Positions 42,542 to 56,781 are shown, counted from the first letter of the stretch. The stretch: 64,000 nt of DNA from Spinellus fusiger (GCA_025094145.1 JALLLS010000085.1:1-64000), one strand, 5' to 3'. Notes: generated by a model not told the origin, from the letters alone. A program made the numbers and translations.

Positions 42542-45119
42542 TATTTTTTGTGAGTCTAACATGGATAATCATGAACCCAATAAAGTATTATTTTTTGTTG
42601 TTGTATATTTTCAAGCAATAGGGATCTTTCTTTTCAAGACTTGTAAGAATATCAACACTTATTTTTAAATAGTTTGTTTAGTATTAATACAGACATTCTC
42701 TACTACTTTTTGGAAGAGCACAATTTCTGTTTTGCCTTGAATCATGTATTATCCCTCTAAAAATCACTCAAGCATTTCTCTATGCAGCGTGTCATGTTTT
42801 TCTACTGATTAGTGTGTTGTCAGCTGTGCCTAACTTTTTGTTTGTTTGTAAATTTTTCAGAATATTTCTCAGTGGAATATTATCAGTTTGGAATATATTT
42901 ATTAAACACTCGTGGATAATAATAAACAAGGCATAGATGTTTTTTGATTGGTTATTCACCCATAAGGCTCTTATGGACGTGTAGATAGGTGTAAAGGAGG
43001 AAGGTATAGGGTATGTGTTTTTAATAATAACCAATAATAATAGTAATAATAAAATATATGAATTTATTCAGTATAACAGAAATAATTAGACAAAGACAAA
43101 CAGAAATATAGAATAAGAGAGAAGCACATCAATAGAAGGAAAGGCTAAAAAAAAGACCATAAAACAAATCACACCAATAGCAAAAAAGACAACACAACTA
43201 TGCGCCGATTTATATTTACATACACACGCACAGAGGGAGAGGCAGAGACAGACTAAAATAGTTATTCAAAAACACAGTGTTGTTAATATATAAGCTGTTA
43301 CCAATTATTACTACCAAGATTACTTACAATCATAGCATGATCTCATTTCTTCTTAAGAAAGGCCTTCCCCGTGTGGTAGAGGAGAGAAGATGGGTGATGA
43401 TGACCCATCGGTAAACCTACAATGGACTATGCCGATGAGCATGAATAGAGAGAAGTTATGCAATAGCAATGATAGGAATGTTGTTGCCTCTTCTACAGTG
43501 GTTTCTTTCTTTTTCATTCTATGAAAGAATGAACTTCTTGTTATATCGTTAAAGGAATTAGAGCTTTTGGCATCATAATAAATAAATAAAAGACAAAGAA
43601 TAAAATTATAATAATCGATTCTTCTGATTAATATACTTGAAACCAAAAGGCACCCCATGTGGTTTTATTTACACCTTTTTCCTTGAACAACATTTAGTCA
43701 TAAAGTTCAAAATATTTGTATCTGGCCACAAGATGTTTGTAATTTGTGCACTGTGCATAATAAACAGCCTATGAGTACTTAATTAAAATAAGAAATAAGA
43801 ACATAAAGTATATAATGGGGAAATGTTATTGTTTGAAAAGGACTAGGAAAAGGATATATGCCTGATAAAAAAAGTTGTATTTCTTAAAGCTCTATGTTAC
43901 AATAATCACAACTATCTATACAGTATCTCAACTGTGTTAATTTAATGTATAACAGTAATGACTTTTGAAATATGTGGACCCAATTCAATATTATGAGCAT
44001 TATTATAAGATAAATAAATAAGAATAAGATTTTCTTTTGCATCTATGGCTCTTTTCTTTTGTTTTCTATAGCTCTAATTCTACATTAATAGTTATATCTA
44101 ACACCGAGTATATTTGTAAGGATATTATGAGTTATTAACAAATATATCAGTCTTGTGATATTGGAGAACAAAAAATGTAGATTTGACAAATGAAAATAAT
44201 AATAGAATGAGTCTCTTTGTTATTCTTTTTATTAATAAAGTAATAAGATAATCATGACAAAATAATTTGTTTAATAACAAAAATAGAATTTTTTTTATCG
44301 AATCATAACTATTAAAATATATCGGAATCTGGTGAATGTTATATATAATAAATTACTGTTATAGATGTTGAGAATAGTAAATAAGACATTGTATTGTACG
44401 TATAGGTCAAAGGATTGATTGTATAATCTAACCATGAGCTTCTTTATTTAGAAGATATATTTATTTCACAAAAGGTGTAATCGAGTTTGATATAAGGAGA
44501 GAAATACGACAAGCCACAACACTTAGTTTGATTCTCTGAATGAATAGATTAAAACAATACCAACAAAGCTAAGACATTTTTCTATGTCAAATATGTCATA
44601 TCCTCTTATAAATAAGTTTTTGTAGTATCAACAAGCTGTTGTATATGATTATGAAGAGTTATAACAGTAGAAGATAAAATACAGTAAGAAGTATTAAATA
44701 ACAAATGGATTTTGCTCATTTATTCATCCCAAAGATTAAATCTATATCAAGCTGAATACCCTTAAGTCTACTCTAAGAGATCTATAATGGGGAATAAAGA
44801 AGTATATGCTAGTATTTAATAGTTAAAGATAAAATTAGTGTTGGAATAGAGCAAAATATCGAAAGTAGTATATAGCCTTATTGCCAACACAGGGCAGATA
44901 TTCTAGGCTAGAGTATATGTCAATATTAACCACAGAGACTGTTAATTAGCTTTCTGATAAAAAGTCTTGATATAAATCACTTATTTATTTAAGTATTATA
45001 AGTTTTGTTCATACCTAAAGAATTCATAAAGCTATATCAATATAAGGATAAAATATGAAACGTAGATCAGTGTTTAAAAAGCAAAATAACTTTCTTCTAT
45101 TCATTGTATATTAACTCTT
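42542..45119. other. AT-rich, ~2.6 kb, no gene recognised
   Basis: Short frames (42792-43034, 43353-43658) have no family features. No element was recognised. Confidence 0.4.
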
Positions 45120-45299
45120 TCCTCATTTGAGTTTTTATGTTTCTCTATCTTTTTGTCTCTCCTTTATTTGCATTTATTTTTCACCTGTGTGTTTAAAGTA
45201 TTTATATGTATATCTCATTTTTTTTAGATCTCATTGGGTGGCTACTAGTCCCAATGCGCGATTAGAGCCTCATACCCAGAAATAAACTTTGAACTGTAG
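45120..45299 (+). mobile_element. LINE 3' UTR fragment
   Basis: Keeps GTATTTATATGT, TCATTGGGTGGCTA, CCCAATGCGCGA and the terminal AAACTTTGAACTGTA. No ORF portion remains. Confidence 0.6.
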
Positions 45300-46273
45300 C
45301 TTTACTCTTAAGCAATAGATCTAAAAGTTCTAATGAATAAAAAAAAGTTTATATTATTTATGTAACATATTTCAATTGAAATACTAATTCATATTTGATT
45401 TGTATGTCTTTATTGTCGGTTTTTAATAACTATTAAGACATACATATATTTTTCTTGAGTCTATTTTCCTCTTGTTTATAAACATATTCCCTGTATATTC
45501 ACTACTAAATCTTACTTATAACATAATATACTCACCATAAACCTGCTCATTCATGTGCTTCTTGGCAATTATTGGCTCTTCAACAGCAACAAAGCTAGAG
45601 TCAATACAGAGACTCGTGTATTAGAGAAATGGGTAGGTGACTTCTGTTAATATATTTCCCTTGTTCTCCTCTAATATTTGACATGCTATTTATGGACTCA
45701 CGTACAACAATAACATGAGAACTAGAACTGTTGATTTCCCCAAACATAGTGCTAATAACAGATAATCTTCCGGTGTTTCTGTAAAGATTATTAGCATGAG
45801 TGACTTTATATTTATATTTAATAATTCACAAGGATTCGAAGTCTTTGGATTTACTTTTGTAAGTCCCCTATATTTATTGATTGAATAAATAGATTAGAAT
45901 ATAAAAGAATACAACAATTGTTTTATTTCTTTAGATAAGAGTATTAGAGCAAAGGACTTTTATATAATAAATACTTAATTTATTTGTTTATAATATGCCG
46001 ATAAAGAATCTGTCAGTGCATTTATCTATAAAAGCCATTATACCTTATTCACTTTTCTTAAGTATACGACTTTCATAATAGTGTTTCCAATCAAAATAGA
46101 AAACAAGAGTAAAAAATCAGTATATTAATAAAGATAAAATTTATTAATTTGGAACAGTTCATAATAGGAACTGATAAATAAATTAAGGAAACAAATCCTA
46201 GGTATTCTCATCAAGACAAGGTACATATAAATAAATAAATAAATATAAAGAGTAGCCAAGGCGGTTCTATTCT
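45300..46273. other. AT-rich, no gene seen
   Basis: No coding or mobile sequence was recognised between the LINE tail and the second DPBB gene. Confidence 0.4.
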
Positions 46274-46730
46274 TTAAGCCCAGTTCCAGGTGATGTGGAC
46301 ACGACCAGCGCTCATATCAGCAATCTTAGCAAAGGCAGCAGGACTCAAGTCGAGACTTCCGTAGGTACAAGTGGGGCAGGTGTCAACCTAAAAGTAAGAA
46401 ATGTGAGCGGGTTGGGTTGCATAGTCACAGCTTAATCTGAGTTGACAAACTTACAGTAAAGACTTTGACAGATCCCTTGGGGCCCTTGACGTTGATCCAC
46501 TTGCCACAGTTGCGGTTGTTGTTGGGGTTAGCACCGTTAGCCATCTGAGGAGCGTTCACAGCAACAATGTAATCGGTGTCCTTGCTCCACCATCCACAAG
46601 AACCAAGACCGGTGTTGTAGTAGGTACCGTCACCAGAAAAGCTGCCACGCTCTTCAACAGGGGCAGCAAGAGCCAACTGAGCAGCAGAGGCAAGGAGGAA
46701 GATGGAAGCAAAGCGGGTGATAGCAGACAT
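46274..46730 (-). CDS. Secreted double-psi beta-barrel (RlpA/barwin-like) protein 2
   Basis: Two exons (46730-46455, 46387-46274) give 129 residues. The signal peptide MSAITRFASIFLLASAAQ ends near ALAAPVEER. The mature part has FSGDGTYYNTGLGSCGWW, NNNRNCGKWINVKGPKGSV, then VDTCPTCTYGSLDLSPAAF and GRVHITWNWA. Intron position, phase and the 114-nt second exon are the same as in the paralogue at 11.47-11.93 kb, but acidic residues there are replaced by Asn, Lys and Arg here. I chose the start at 46730, not the upstream in-frame ATG at 46778, because it begins the signal peptide. TATAAACCCTC lies ~55 bp upstream. Confidence 0.88.
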
Positions 46731-47559
46731 ATTTAGAGAGAAGATGTTGTTTGTTGGATACTGCCTGATGAAGACCAAAGAGAGGGTTTATATAGTATTA
46801 TTATTTTTACAGCAGTTCATCTTATTACTGTCTTTGAAAACAAATGAAATGTGTAATATTAGCTATCAGTCTGTGTAAGGATACATAGACACTTGGCTCT
46901 GTGTAGATTGTTTTTATTTTATTTGGGAACAAATAATGACAAGTCAATATCAAGTTTGTAACACCAAATAGTGGGGTAGTTGCATGATTGCCTATTATAT
47001 TTGTTCAAATATTCTTTAAGTGCTAAAGGTTGAGAACTCAGTGAAAAATGCAAAGACAATATATCACGACTTAATTATAGGCTATAACAAATCACATATT
47101 TATTTATTTAAACTAAGAATACTCATTCACGACAATCAAATAAGTATTAAAAATTTAGAATAAAATTTTCCCTATATTCTAAAATTCTTTGATTGTATCT
47201 ATTTTTGCGGCACATATGTGATAGACTCTCCGACTACAGCTACAGACAATAATTAATTTCCGGTAGAATCGATGTCTCTTTATTATATATCTTTAACAGG
47301 TCAAGTATGGCTATTCTATTAAAATTTTCCTATAGTTAATTTCGAGTAAAATCATATACGTTAGAGTATTATGTGCAACAGACTATATCTGATTTGACAT
47401 CTTAATCCTTATTCTAATTGTTTGATGTCGGATCCAATATTTGAATAGATTTTAGTCCTTGATCTTACCGTTTGTCCAATAAAATTCAGATCCAACCTAT
47501 AGGCAACCAACTACTAATAAATTTACACTATTCGTACAACCTCAGAAAAAAGTTGTACA
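46731..47559. other. Intergenic, no further gene
   Basis: Holds the promoter of the DPBB gene at its left end; the rest is AT-rich and featureless to me. Confidence 0.4.
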
Positions 47560-48290
47560 CTTTTTTGCACAAAGTGTGAGATTTATCAAAGAGATTTTCT
47601 ACTTAAACATATTTCAAATTTCAAAGAAGAGTAACGATAAAATCCTTTAATATCAATGATGAGAATATCACTACATGCTTTAGTAATCCTCATGTTTAAA
47701 GTCCCACTTTCCATGAGCTTTTATCTTTTAAGCTTACTATTCACAACAGACTAAAGTTGTTCGATCAGATTAAGCTCAGGAGATTATGGTGGAAGAAATA
47801 AATATCCGTAGCCACGACTTACAATAAGTCTATTAATTTTTTTTAATTAGTGTGCTTTCTTAAATAATAAACCACACTTTTCTGTCATAAAGTTATAGAC
47901 CATTGTTTTTACAACTGTCAAGTCTTTGAGCTGTTCATTGAGACTGTCCATTGCCTGATCTAATTTTACAGATGGGTGGTCCACAAACTTTTCAAAGAGA
48001 CATTTCTTATGGTCTTCATTTAATAATACTGGTCGGCTCATTTTTGGTGTCTCTACAGGTTTAATCTCTAGATCATTCATATTTTACATAATTTGTTTCT
48101 GATCTCTTTTAAGCCAGTCGTATGTGGTTTGATAATCAATAACCAATTGCTTAGCTGATTTAGCTGCATCCAACCTATTTTTTTTTAAAAAAAAAGGTAA
48201 GTACCGTTGTCTACAATATTTTGAAGAGGGAAACATTCTTTATTTACATCCATCAAGATGGGTTTATTGCTCAATTCGTCGATAGTATTT
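47560..48290 (-). pseudogene. IS630/Tc1-type transposase relic with central deletion
   Basis: The N-terminal part (48080-47847: MSRPVLLNEDHKKCLFEKF, VDHPSVKLDQAMDSL, VYNFMTEKCGL) is a winged-HTH region. Upstream on the same strand lies AAKSAKQLVIDYQTTYDWL. Further on, GYGYLFLPPYSPELNLIEQL near 47780 is the last DDE block, followed by RITKACSDILI. The segment with the first two catalytic Asp residues is missing. This is a third subfamily, distinct from the other Tc1 copies. Confidence 0.72.
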
Positions 48291-48361
48291 CCCTTTCTTC
48301 ATAGTAAATCTGTAAGCTCATTATTGAGGAAAAAATATTTCGAAAAGTGTGCAAAAAATAT

Positions 48362-49710
48362 TTATGGAACTATACAAATTATAAAATATTTCATTTCCTG
48401 ATATGCTTATTGTACGAGAAAATACTTATTGCTTGTAATAGAAACACATATTAAACACATAGTAGAGACTTCAAAATAGGATAGAGTATAAAGAAGGTCA
48501 ACAGGATAATAGATACAAGTTTATTGGGTGGAAACCCTTAGTATTTGGTGTTTCTACCCTTGGCCTCTATCACAGTCCTACATCTCCAGTGTATGCTGGC
48601 AATGAGGTTGTTGGTAACCTCGTTGGGTATTTTCTCCCATTCTTGGACCGGGAGAGCCTTTAAAACCTGGATAGTTTTTAATGGAGTCAATCTCTTGCGA
48701 TGTGCTCTGTCCAGTTTCTTCTAAAGATACTCAATCAGGTTCAGGTCAGGGATTTGAGAGGGCCACCCTTCCATCGTGACAATGTCTTTCTCATTCTTAC
48801 ATTTACTTATCTCCTTACTATTATAACAAATATCATTGTCTTCTTGAGGAACATAGCCTACCACTAGATTCATTTTCGAAAGACGAGTCAGCTTTGGGTA
48901 ATAGGCCATTTATAAAATACTAGTGTATTTGGCACTATTGATGGATCCCTCCACTACAGCAAGTCTACCAACACCTTCACCAGAAAAGGAGCCCCACACC
49001 ATCACCCCACCACCACCAAACTTCATCGTCGGCTTCACATTCTTTGGGAGCAGTCTCTGCTTCTTTCTACGCACCACTTTGTTACAGTGGCTATTGCTCA
49101 TCAGCTGGAACCTCGACTCATCGGACCAAATGACTGACTTCCAGTATTTTTCTGTCCAGTAAAGGTAGACTTTGGCCTAATCAATCCCCAATCTCTTGTA
49201 CTTATTGGTAAAAGAAGGTTTTATGATTAACCTGTAAAAAATAAGCCAAAATTCTTCATTTTTCTAAGTGTTCATGCACACTTTGGTGGTCATCTGCTTG
49301 CAAAGTTCATTTATTGTCTGAAATAAATCTCTTCCCACCTCGCATACAACCTCTCTCTCGTCTCCCTAACTAATAATAGAATTTCACCCAGAGCCCTTTC
49401 CTGCTTTGAGATAGCCAGTTTTCCTGTATTTCTTCATGATAAGGCTGACAGCGGGAAGGCTGACACCAAACATGGCTGCAATATCCACTTGTCTGGTGCC
49501 ATTTACGGTGGCCTCGTGAATAATGAGTTGAAAAGTAAAGCCTTCAATGTTTTTCTTCTTGTTTTCAATAGGATTGATGGCTTCTTCATTAGTGTTAGAT
49601 ATAATAGCGAAAAGAAAGAAATGAGGAATGTGTAAGAAAAAAAAAGATTTTTTTTGAGCAAAATAAAGGTCGGAGAATGAGATTTTATAGAGTTTACACA
49701 GGACACTGTA
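48362..49710 (-). mobile_element. Tc1-like element related to the one at 40.2 kb, degenerate
   Basis: On the minus strand the order is IIHEATVNGTRQVDIAAMFG (HTH1, from ~49530), a decayed HTH2, WSDESRFQLMSNSH, GGVMVWGSFSGEGVGRLA, a second-Asp block PQEDNDICYNSKE, PSQIPDLNLIEYL and RCRTVIEAKGR. Several stops and shifts break it. One end (near 49700) is TACAGTGTCCTGTGTAAAC on the element strand; the other, near 48362, is degraded. It lies beside a LINE tail, like its relative. Confidence 0.78.
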
Positions 49711-50128
49711 GTAATAAGTGCTTCTACCACCCATTCTTAATCCATTTAGCAAATCCAGAAGCTGCTATTATGGCTGCTGTATTTGTATCCTCAGGATCGT
49801 CCGAGTTGCTCTAAGTATCCTTCGTTGGATTTAGAATTGCCACAGGATGACTGTTATTTTTTTGGTGTCCTGGTTTCCTTGCTGGCTTAATGGCCTTTTG
49901 GATGTTTATTCATAATTCTCATTTTTCATTATTTCCCTCTGATTTGAGGTTTTGTATTCTCTTATTCTTCTGTTTCTCATTCTTCTGCATTATTGTTTTT
50001 TCGCTTTTTGTATTTGAAGTGTTTATATGTCTATCCCATTTTTTTATCAAAAGTCTTCACGGGGGTGGATATTAGGCTCAAAACGCAATTAGCATCTAAA
50101 CCCAAATAAAAATACTTTTTAGCTGTAT
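49711..50128 (+). mobile_element. LINE 3' fragment
   Basis: Shares TCTACCACCCATTC, CAAATCCAGAAGCTGCTATT and GTCCGAGTTGCTCTAAGTAT with the tail at 42.1 kb, and ends near TTTTTAGCTGTA. It contains no intact frame. Confidence 0.68.
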
Positions 50129-51229
50129 TATAGACTTAAAACTATATAAAGACGCCTAATATAGTGTCTTGTAAAAAGAAAATGGTTTTTCTATGATATA
50201 CATATCTTAATGCTTAAGAAATCAATAGTAAAATGACATGGATGTTTTATTTATCTTGAAGAATATCTATATACAAATCCATTTTCTATTGTTATTTTAT
50301 GGCAACTTGGGGTCTTTGTTAAAAAAAAAGTCAATGCTATTATGAAAGTTTAAAAATAGATTATAAAACAAAGACAATAAACCGGAATTTAGAATTGACA
50401 TGAACGTTTACAGTCATATTCTGGGTAAGTAGTCTGTAAGCCATTAATTAGACCATTTATAATGTAGAGTTTAAAGAGCCATAATATATTATGGTTTTTA
50501 TTATTATTGAATATGGTGATGAATATTTTGATTGATAATTCACATATCGCTATAGAATAATAAGATCTTTTAATAGCAAACTCTAAAGCTGTGGCCAAAG
50601 AAACAATGCAACAATTCAAATCCTGTGGTGTTATAAGTTAATAAACATATACTCATGATTATTATGTTGATTTTCATGCTTTATTCTATTGTTCTTTGTA
50701 TCTATAGGATTAAATAAGCTTATTTATTAACAAATAAAATAAACTATAAGTCCAATATCATGCAGGTTTGATCAATTACTGTTCACAAATCTATTACTAA
50801 AGTTTCTCAGTATGGATTTCAATCCAATAGAACATCTCTGTACTCAATTATAAAAAATAAAAAAGTACAGTAGAAATTTATCTACATGATTAAGAATGAT
50901 GTAAGCTACCTCTGTCTTGAAAACTATATGTAGTACTCAAAGAGAATGAATATAATTTCACTGTCGTAGAGTGAAGGATATGCCACATGGTCATAAATAT
51001 TAAGAATTGATGCTAAGAGTGGTCATACAAAGCATTGGCTACTTTTTAACTAAACGTTATGCCTTTCGAAAAATCCATTGTATTTGTTCTTCAAAGAGTT
51101 TGATTCTATATATAAAACATTATTGAAGTTGTAGCAACACAAAATTAAGGTATACATACTGAAAAGATCATATGGAATCTAAATTATTGCATTGTTTCTT
51201 TGGCCTCACTTTCATTGTCATATTTTCTC
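50129..51229. other. AT-rich, no gene recognised
   Basis: No coding or mobile sequence was recognised. Confidence 0.4.
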
Positions 51230-51600
51230 CGACTTTTTCATCGCCCATACTTAACCCGTTTAACAGTGCTAAAAAGTTACTAGTGAAGATGCTTTGTTTT
51301 TCCCTCAGGAATGTCCGAGTCACTTAGCGTATCCATCTTTGAATCTCCGATCTCCACAGAAAGATGTGTCTTTTTGGTGCTCTGTATTCCCTTGTCGACA
51401 TCTATTTCACTCGAAAGATCTAATTCTACATGCTCATCCACTTACATTCACTATCTTTTTTTTCCTCATTGGGAACATGCATGTTTTTCTATTACATTTT
51501 ATTCCCATCTATGTATTCATTTTTTTTCCATTCATGTATTTGATATACTTTTTATTTTTATCTACACGCTTTTATTTTATACGTTACCATAGGATGGATA
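51230..51600 (+). mobile_element. Diverged LINE 3' fragment
   Basis: Matches the family in order: CGCCCATACTTAACCCGTTTA, CTCAGGAATGTCCGAGT, TCTCCACAGAAAGATGTGTC and CTTTTTGGTG. It then decays. The frames 51294-51665 and 51311-51592 are by-products. Confidence 0.55.
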
Positions 51601-54600
51601 TCCTTCTTGATATGCAAATGACACAATATATAAAGAAAATAAATCTAAATCTAAACGATAATTAGATATGCTTTTATTCAGTTTAACTTTAACGTGCAAC
51701 TTTAAGTTTTTATTTTTATTTTAAAAAAAAAAAGTTTACCATTCTCTCATAGTCACGAATTTATTACTGATGAGAAAGAGCCTTAATATTTATTCATATT
51801 ACCGACAATCATTCATGGGATCAATGTAACATTTACTATTCCTGTAGAAAACAAAGATGACATGAAGAACTCCGTTTAAGCAAAGACTTATCTTTTGTCA
51901 TAATATTAGTTAAATTTATAAAAATATATATAAAACCAACTATTTGAAACCCCGACAGCCTTTTGTTTGATTCATTTTTCATTTTTATAGTGCATCTTAT
52001 TATGAGTATAATCTTATTGTTTTCATATAGTAAAAGACTAAAAAAATAGATTTTTTTAAAAAAAAAACTGAGAAAATAACCCATGACCATTCTGTTTAGG
52101 ATAATGATTGGAAGAGGAAGAAATCTAATTTTAAACTTTTGATTTCATATACTGCTATTTTCTTATTTCGTAGGTCTTTCACTTTATTAGCTCACTAGTA
52201 ATTGAAATATAATTATTTTATTAAAATTCTTACATTTCTTCCAAGTTATTTATGGGGTAGGTTAAAATCGACTGTAGAATATTAAAAGAAGAATAGAAGC
52301 GGAATGAAAAAACTATAGATTAAAAGTTAAGTACTCTTCTGTTGTTAATTCTCAATACAATTTAACATTAATTTCATTTTTAAGATACTATATACTTTTC
52401 TAATTATTTAATAAAAGTCTTTATTTCTTATCCAAGAAAATAATAGTGTTCTAGCCATAGGAAAGTAGATTATAGAAAATAAAAACAAAGATGGTTGTGG
52501 AAGTTTGAACTTGATACGTCAAATAAGTACTACCTCTATCTCAGTTGTAATACGAAATGAATAGCAAGAGACTTACCAATAGACAACATAATATAAGCAT
52601 AGAATAATCATATCTCATCTTCATAAAAGTTAAATGAATCCTGGCACCCGGAAAGTGTAATCTTCAGAGATGATTAAAGGATTCTGTAACTTACGATTTC
52701 TGTAATTTGCTAAACAATGATTGAGATAAAAGACCAATGATAGCTTTCTATTCGTTTTAGACGGCTCAACCCCTTAAATCATGTTACTACACAGCGGTAG
52801 CCCAACAACTGTTGTGTAGCGTATGTGTGTTCTTAGTCTTTATGCAATTTTCCGGCTTTAAGTTTTATGCCTATTCCGTTTATTTAAAAATTTATAAGCT
52901 AGTGCAGAGTTGTTCTATCGCCATAACAATTATTATCTGATCAAAAATACTATTCATGTTAATTATTACTGGGAGATCCTATTCTGGTAATTTTTATCTT
53001 TCTGGTAATGATTTGTCGCATTATCAACTCCAAAAAAAAAGAGAGAGATGGATTTATAGACTGATTATTAATATAAGGTCTCGTAAAGAATAGATACAGA
53101 TTTGTGAACTGCGTGACAGAACCTGAGTCCAGGGCATACTAAACACATCTTTATTCAATCGTCGGCATTCAATAGAATGATGTTTCAGTTGACTGGCAGC
53201 ACTTTTTTTTTCTTAACAAAGAATTTCTAGTCTCGTAAAAAAATAATACGATTTCCCTTTCCCCCCATTTATTTTATTCAATAAAATAAAAGATATCGAG
53301 AAGGTAATAGTGTTCATAATAAAAAGGACTATAGTGTGATTGAAATAGGATTGATTGGTGAAGATTGTTTCAGTCACTTCTAATATAGCTAGATTTTCTT
53401 CAGCCTTGCGTTGCATTATTGATATATATATATATTTTTAAAAAAAACAGGATCTTTTTAATTCAAGCCGTAGGGATCAATAAAACACAAAAAATCAATA
53501 ATAATGATAATAATCTACTGACAGCCTTTGTAGTTTTCAATACACTGAACAGTTTACACAAAGATACACTTGTAGCTACAGATCAAGGTGCCTGTGCCAA
53601 AGACACATAATAATACCATAATTTTACTGTACTATTTAACTATATTTTATTTTATTTAACTACGTTTTGTTTTATTCACTTTGTGCTCTTCTTCAATGGC
53701 TTTGACAATTAATAATATTACTTCATTTGCGAAATTTATTAAATATATTTATAAAAGTACAGAAATAAGCCATACTTACACAGCATAGAATAAATACTAA
53801 AAAAAAACATCAGTGAACTGTACACATTTTCAGATGTTGGATTTTTTTTGAAATATAGTTAGTAAAGAGTATGCATACTAGGTTTTTTAATTTTTTTTGG
53901 GGGGAAAAAGATAGGGAGATAATGCAACTACAATGTTAGAAGGACATTGAACAAAAAGAACCCTGGTAATAACGATAACACTAACTTGACAGTCTATGAT
54001 TGGTTTAAAGAAAATTATATTCCAATTTTAAAGCCATTATAAGCGGGCCAATTGCTCGATTACGATGACTTGGTTAAAGGGCTATAGTGAATCAACAAGA
54101 AGAGTGAATCTATTGTATATTTTTAAGAAAACATAACACACAAATGGTCAACACGAGTCTTTATGGAAGGTCCTTTATAGAAATTTCTCTAATTTAGAAG
54201 AAGTATTATAGATAGCGTAGTATTACAGGAATTTGTAGTGGTAGCTGACATACACACCGTGTAACTGTCTGAAATATATTAGAGCGGTGAATTGTGATAA
54301 TAGTCATCTCAATAGCCGAGGCATACGTATTCATGCTTTATAGAGTCTATTAGACAATTTTTGCAGTAAAATACTCATAGCCCCACCTTTCTATAGAAAT
54401 CCTTTTTTCTTTCTCTCTCTCCAACGGATAATAAATAGTTATTAGAGTTCATAAGAATACAAAAATGAGATGAAATGGCACGTGTGCACTCTATTCTACT
54501 TAAAATATCTATACTAGAATGAGTTTAATATAAGTGTCTGCCGTAGAACAAGCAGACATTTGGCTTCTATCTTTGTCTTGAGCAATCTATAGAGGACTAT

Positions 54601-55600
54601 AAGATAGATTCAATATAGTTTAAAAAAGACGATGACCACAATGTAGCCAATACTTGTTTTCACTAATTACATCGCATCACGTTTTCAACCTTATCGAGTA
54701 ATAAGGTTGTTGCTGGTATCCATTTTTGGTACTCACTAACTAAGAAATACGATGTATTTAGTATGCACTCACAATATCATTCTATTTCCTGTCTACACCC
54801 GGTATTGTTTATTGCCTATTTTGATACTTCTATGCTAGTACTTTCAACATTAGGAGTCCCAACTAGCAATTTTGATATACGAGACTTCAGTCTCAAGATA
54901 CAGGGATTTTAGTTGTTGGACATGCGTCAAGTACCAGTAGATGGGAATTAGCCTTTTGCTGTTTATATTTTATATTTTATATTTTATAGTTTATAGTTTA
55001 TAGTTTATATAGTTTATATATTTTTATATATATATATTTTTAATATTTATTAAAAATATAAATAAATAAAAAGATTGGCGTTGTTTATCGCTAAATAGTA
55101 CAATGATAAAATGTCATTTATCAACTGATAAACAAAAAAATGATCATTAGATATCTATTTTATTATCTATTTTATTATGTAGTGCTGCCATTGGGGCTCT
55201 ATGTAATAATGAATGAAGGATCAACTCCAGCTTATTTGAAATTTAGTGTGATGGATTAGTGTATCAAGTAAAAAGAAATGAAAAAACATCGGGCTGGGGT
55301 GCCACAGAATAAAGTAATAGCGTAAGCAATTGAGAAACAAAGTTGCTAGCATGTGATACCAGTAGCACTGATAGTGTTATGCTATTTTTATTTTATGGTA
55401 AGTGCCTCTGCACCTTTGTAATTGTAGGACATGACAGGGCGGAGTTATACATAAAGCAATAGTATTTATGAATTCATGCTTATATCCTTCCCACCTTTCT
55501 ATTTGTGACGCAACCTTAAATAAAGCTTGAATGTTCGCTTGACTCGACAACGAAGAATCTTGCTTGTTGTTCACGTATACTGAAGTTATCGAACTATCCG
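51601..55600. other. AT desert, ~4 kb, no gene recognised
   Basis: Very AT-rich sequence with homopolymer runs and TATATTTTATA repeats at 54960-55045. A stop-ridden stretch at 53940-54300 has some protein-like character (LTVYDWFKENYIPIL), but no family could be named. Confidence 0.4.
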
Positions 55601-56781
55601 ATGAATAATCACCCATTTGCATCAACACCTCAACCTTCTGTTGGTTCTAATTATCCTGTACTTGAAACAGTCTCCAGTCCCATTTCACCCTATCCAAATA
55701 CCTCTTGTACACTCCAACAGCTAGCAGGAGGGTCAACACCACCTCCTCAAAAGACCGTCTGTGTTAATACATTTGTCCATAAGCTCTACAAGTAAGTTTA
55801 CCATCAGTTATAGTAACTAACATGTTTTTATTTATTAAGTATGGTGATTGACAATCAGTACCAACATCTCATTGCCTGGAATTACCTCGGCTCCTCCTTT
55901 ATTGTCTGCAATATCATGGAGTTTTCCAAAGATGTTCTTCCAAAACATTTCAAACATAACAATTTCTCAAGTTTTGTCAGACAGCTTAACATGTAAGTAT
56001 TTTAAGTGGATGCTTATCTGATTCATTATAAAGGTATGGGTTCCACAAGGTAAACAAATCTCCCAGGGGCCATCGTACATTAGCAGAGAACCAAATCTGG
56101 GAGTTTTCACATTCAAAGTTTCTGCGAAATCGGTCTGACTTATTAGACGATATCAAGCGCAAAACAATGGAATCTGATCCTGCACGTCGGGAAGGTAGTG
56201 ACTTGCAAGCCCATGTGGCCATGATTCAGATGTCCCAGTCCGATATGATGCAGCAAGTAGGACACTTATTCGAGAACTTCCACCAGGTTTCCAAGGAGCT
56301 TGTCGACATCAAAAAGAAATACACACAGCAACAGACTATGTTTCGACATATGATGCAGTACATTATTCAACAGAATGGAGGCCATGTGCCTCCTGAGCTG
56401 TGTTCTGAGCTGCTTAGGTATCAAGAGCAATTACCACCACCGCCCCCCTCTATCTTTGTCAGTTCCCATGATTCCCAGACATCAGCCATGCAAGATTTGT
56501 ATGCATCTCGCCTAGTGCCATCTCAGTTTATCCACCCCACTGACTTCAATGCTCCAGCAGGAACCCCTTCCCACCCACCCAAGTCTCTGCCGGCACATGG
56601 TCAGATTTTGCCTCCCAGTCCCAGCCTTAGCTTTATGCTCTCTGATGATGAGACCTCACTCTATTCTCCTCATTCACCGCACACGCCCCAGTTCCTCTCA
56701 CATACCACGGATTCTCCTCATTCTATGCAACATCAAAACAAGACAACGTTTGTCTTTGTGAATGATTTCTTTTCTCATTAG
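55601..56781 (+). CDS. HSF-type transcription factor
   Basis: Three exons: 55601-55791, 55840-55992 and 56034-56781, giving 363 residues. The HSF DNA-binding domain (about 55-165) spans all exons: [56 protein letters not shown] and [18 protein letters not shown] coiled-coil HR-A/B-like region follows (about 180-245: [33 protein letters not shown]), then a Pro/Ser-rich C-terminus. It probably binds nGAAn-type elements as a trimer. No Skn7 receiver domain is present, so it is a plain HSF family member; which paralogue (Hsf1, Sfl1 or other) cannot be decided here. Confidence 0.92.

Noticed and set aside
53940..54300. Stop-ridden stretch with protein-like words (LTVYDWFKENYIPIL)
   Set aside because: Could be an old transposon remnant, but no motif allows a family to be named.
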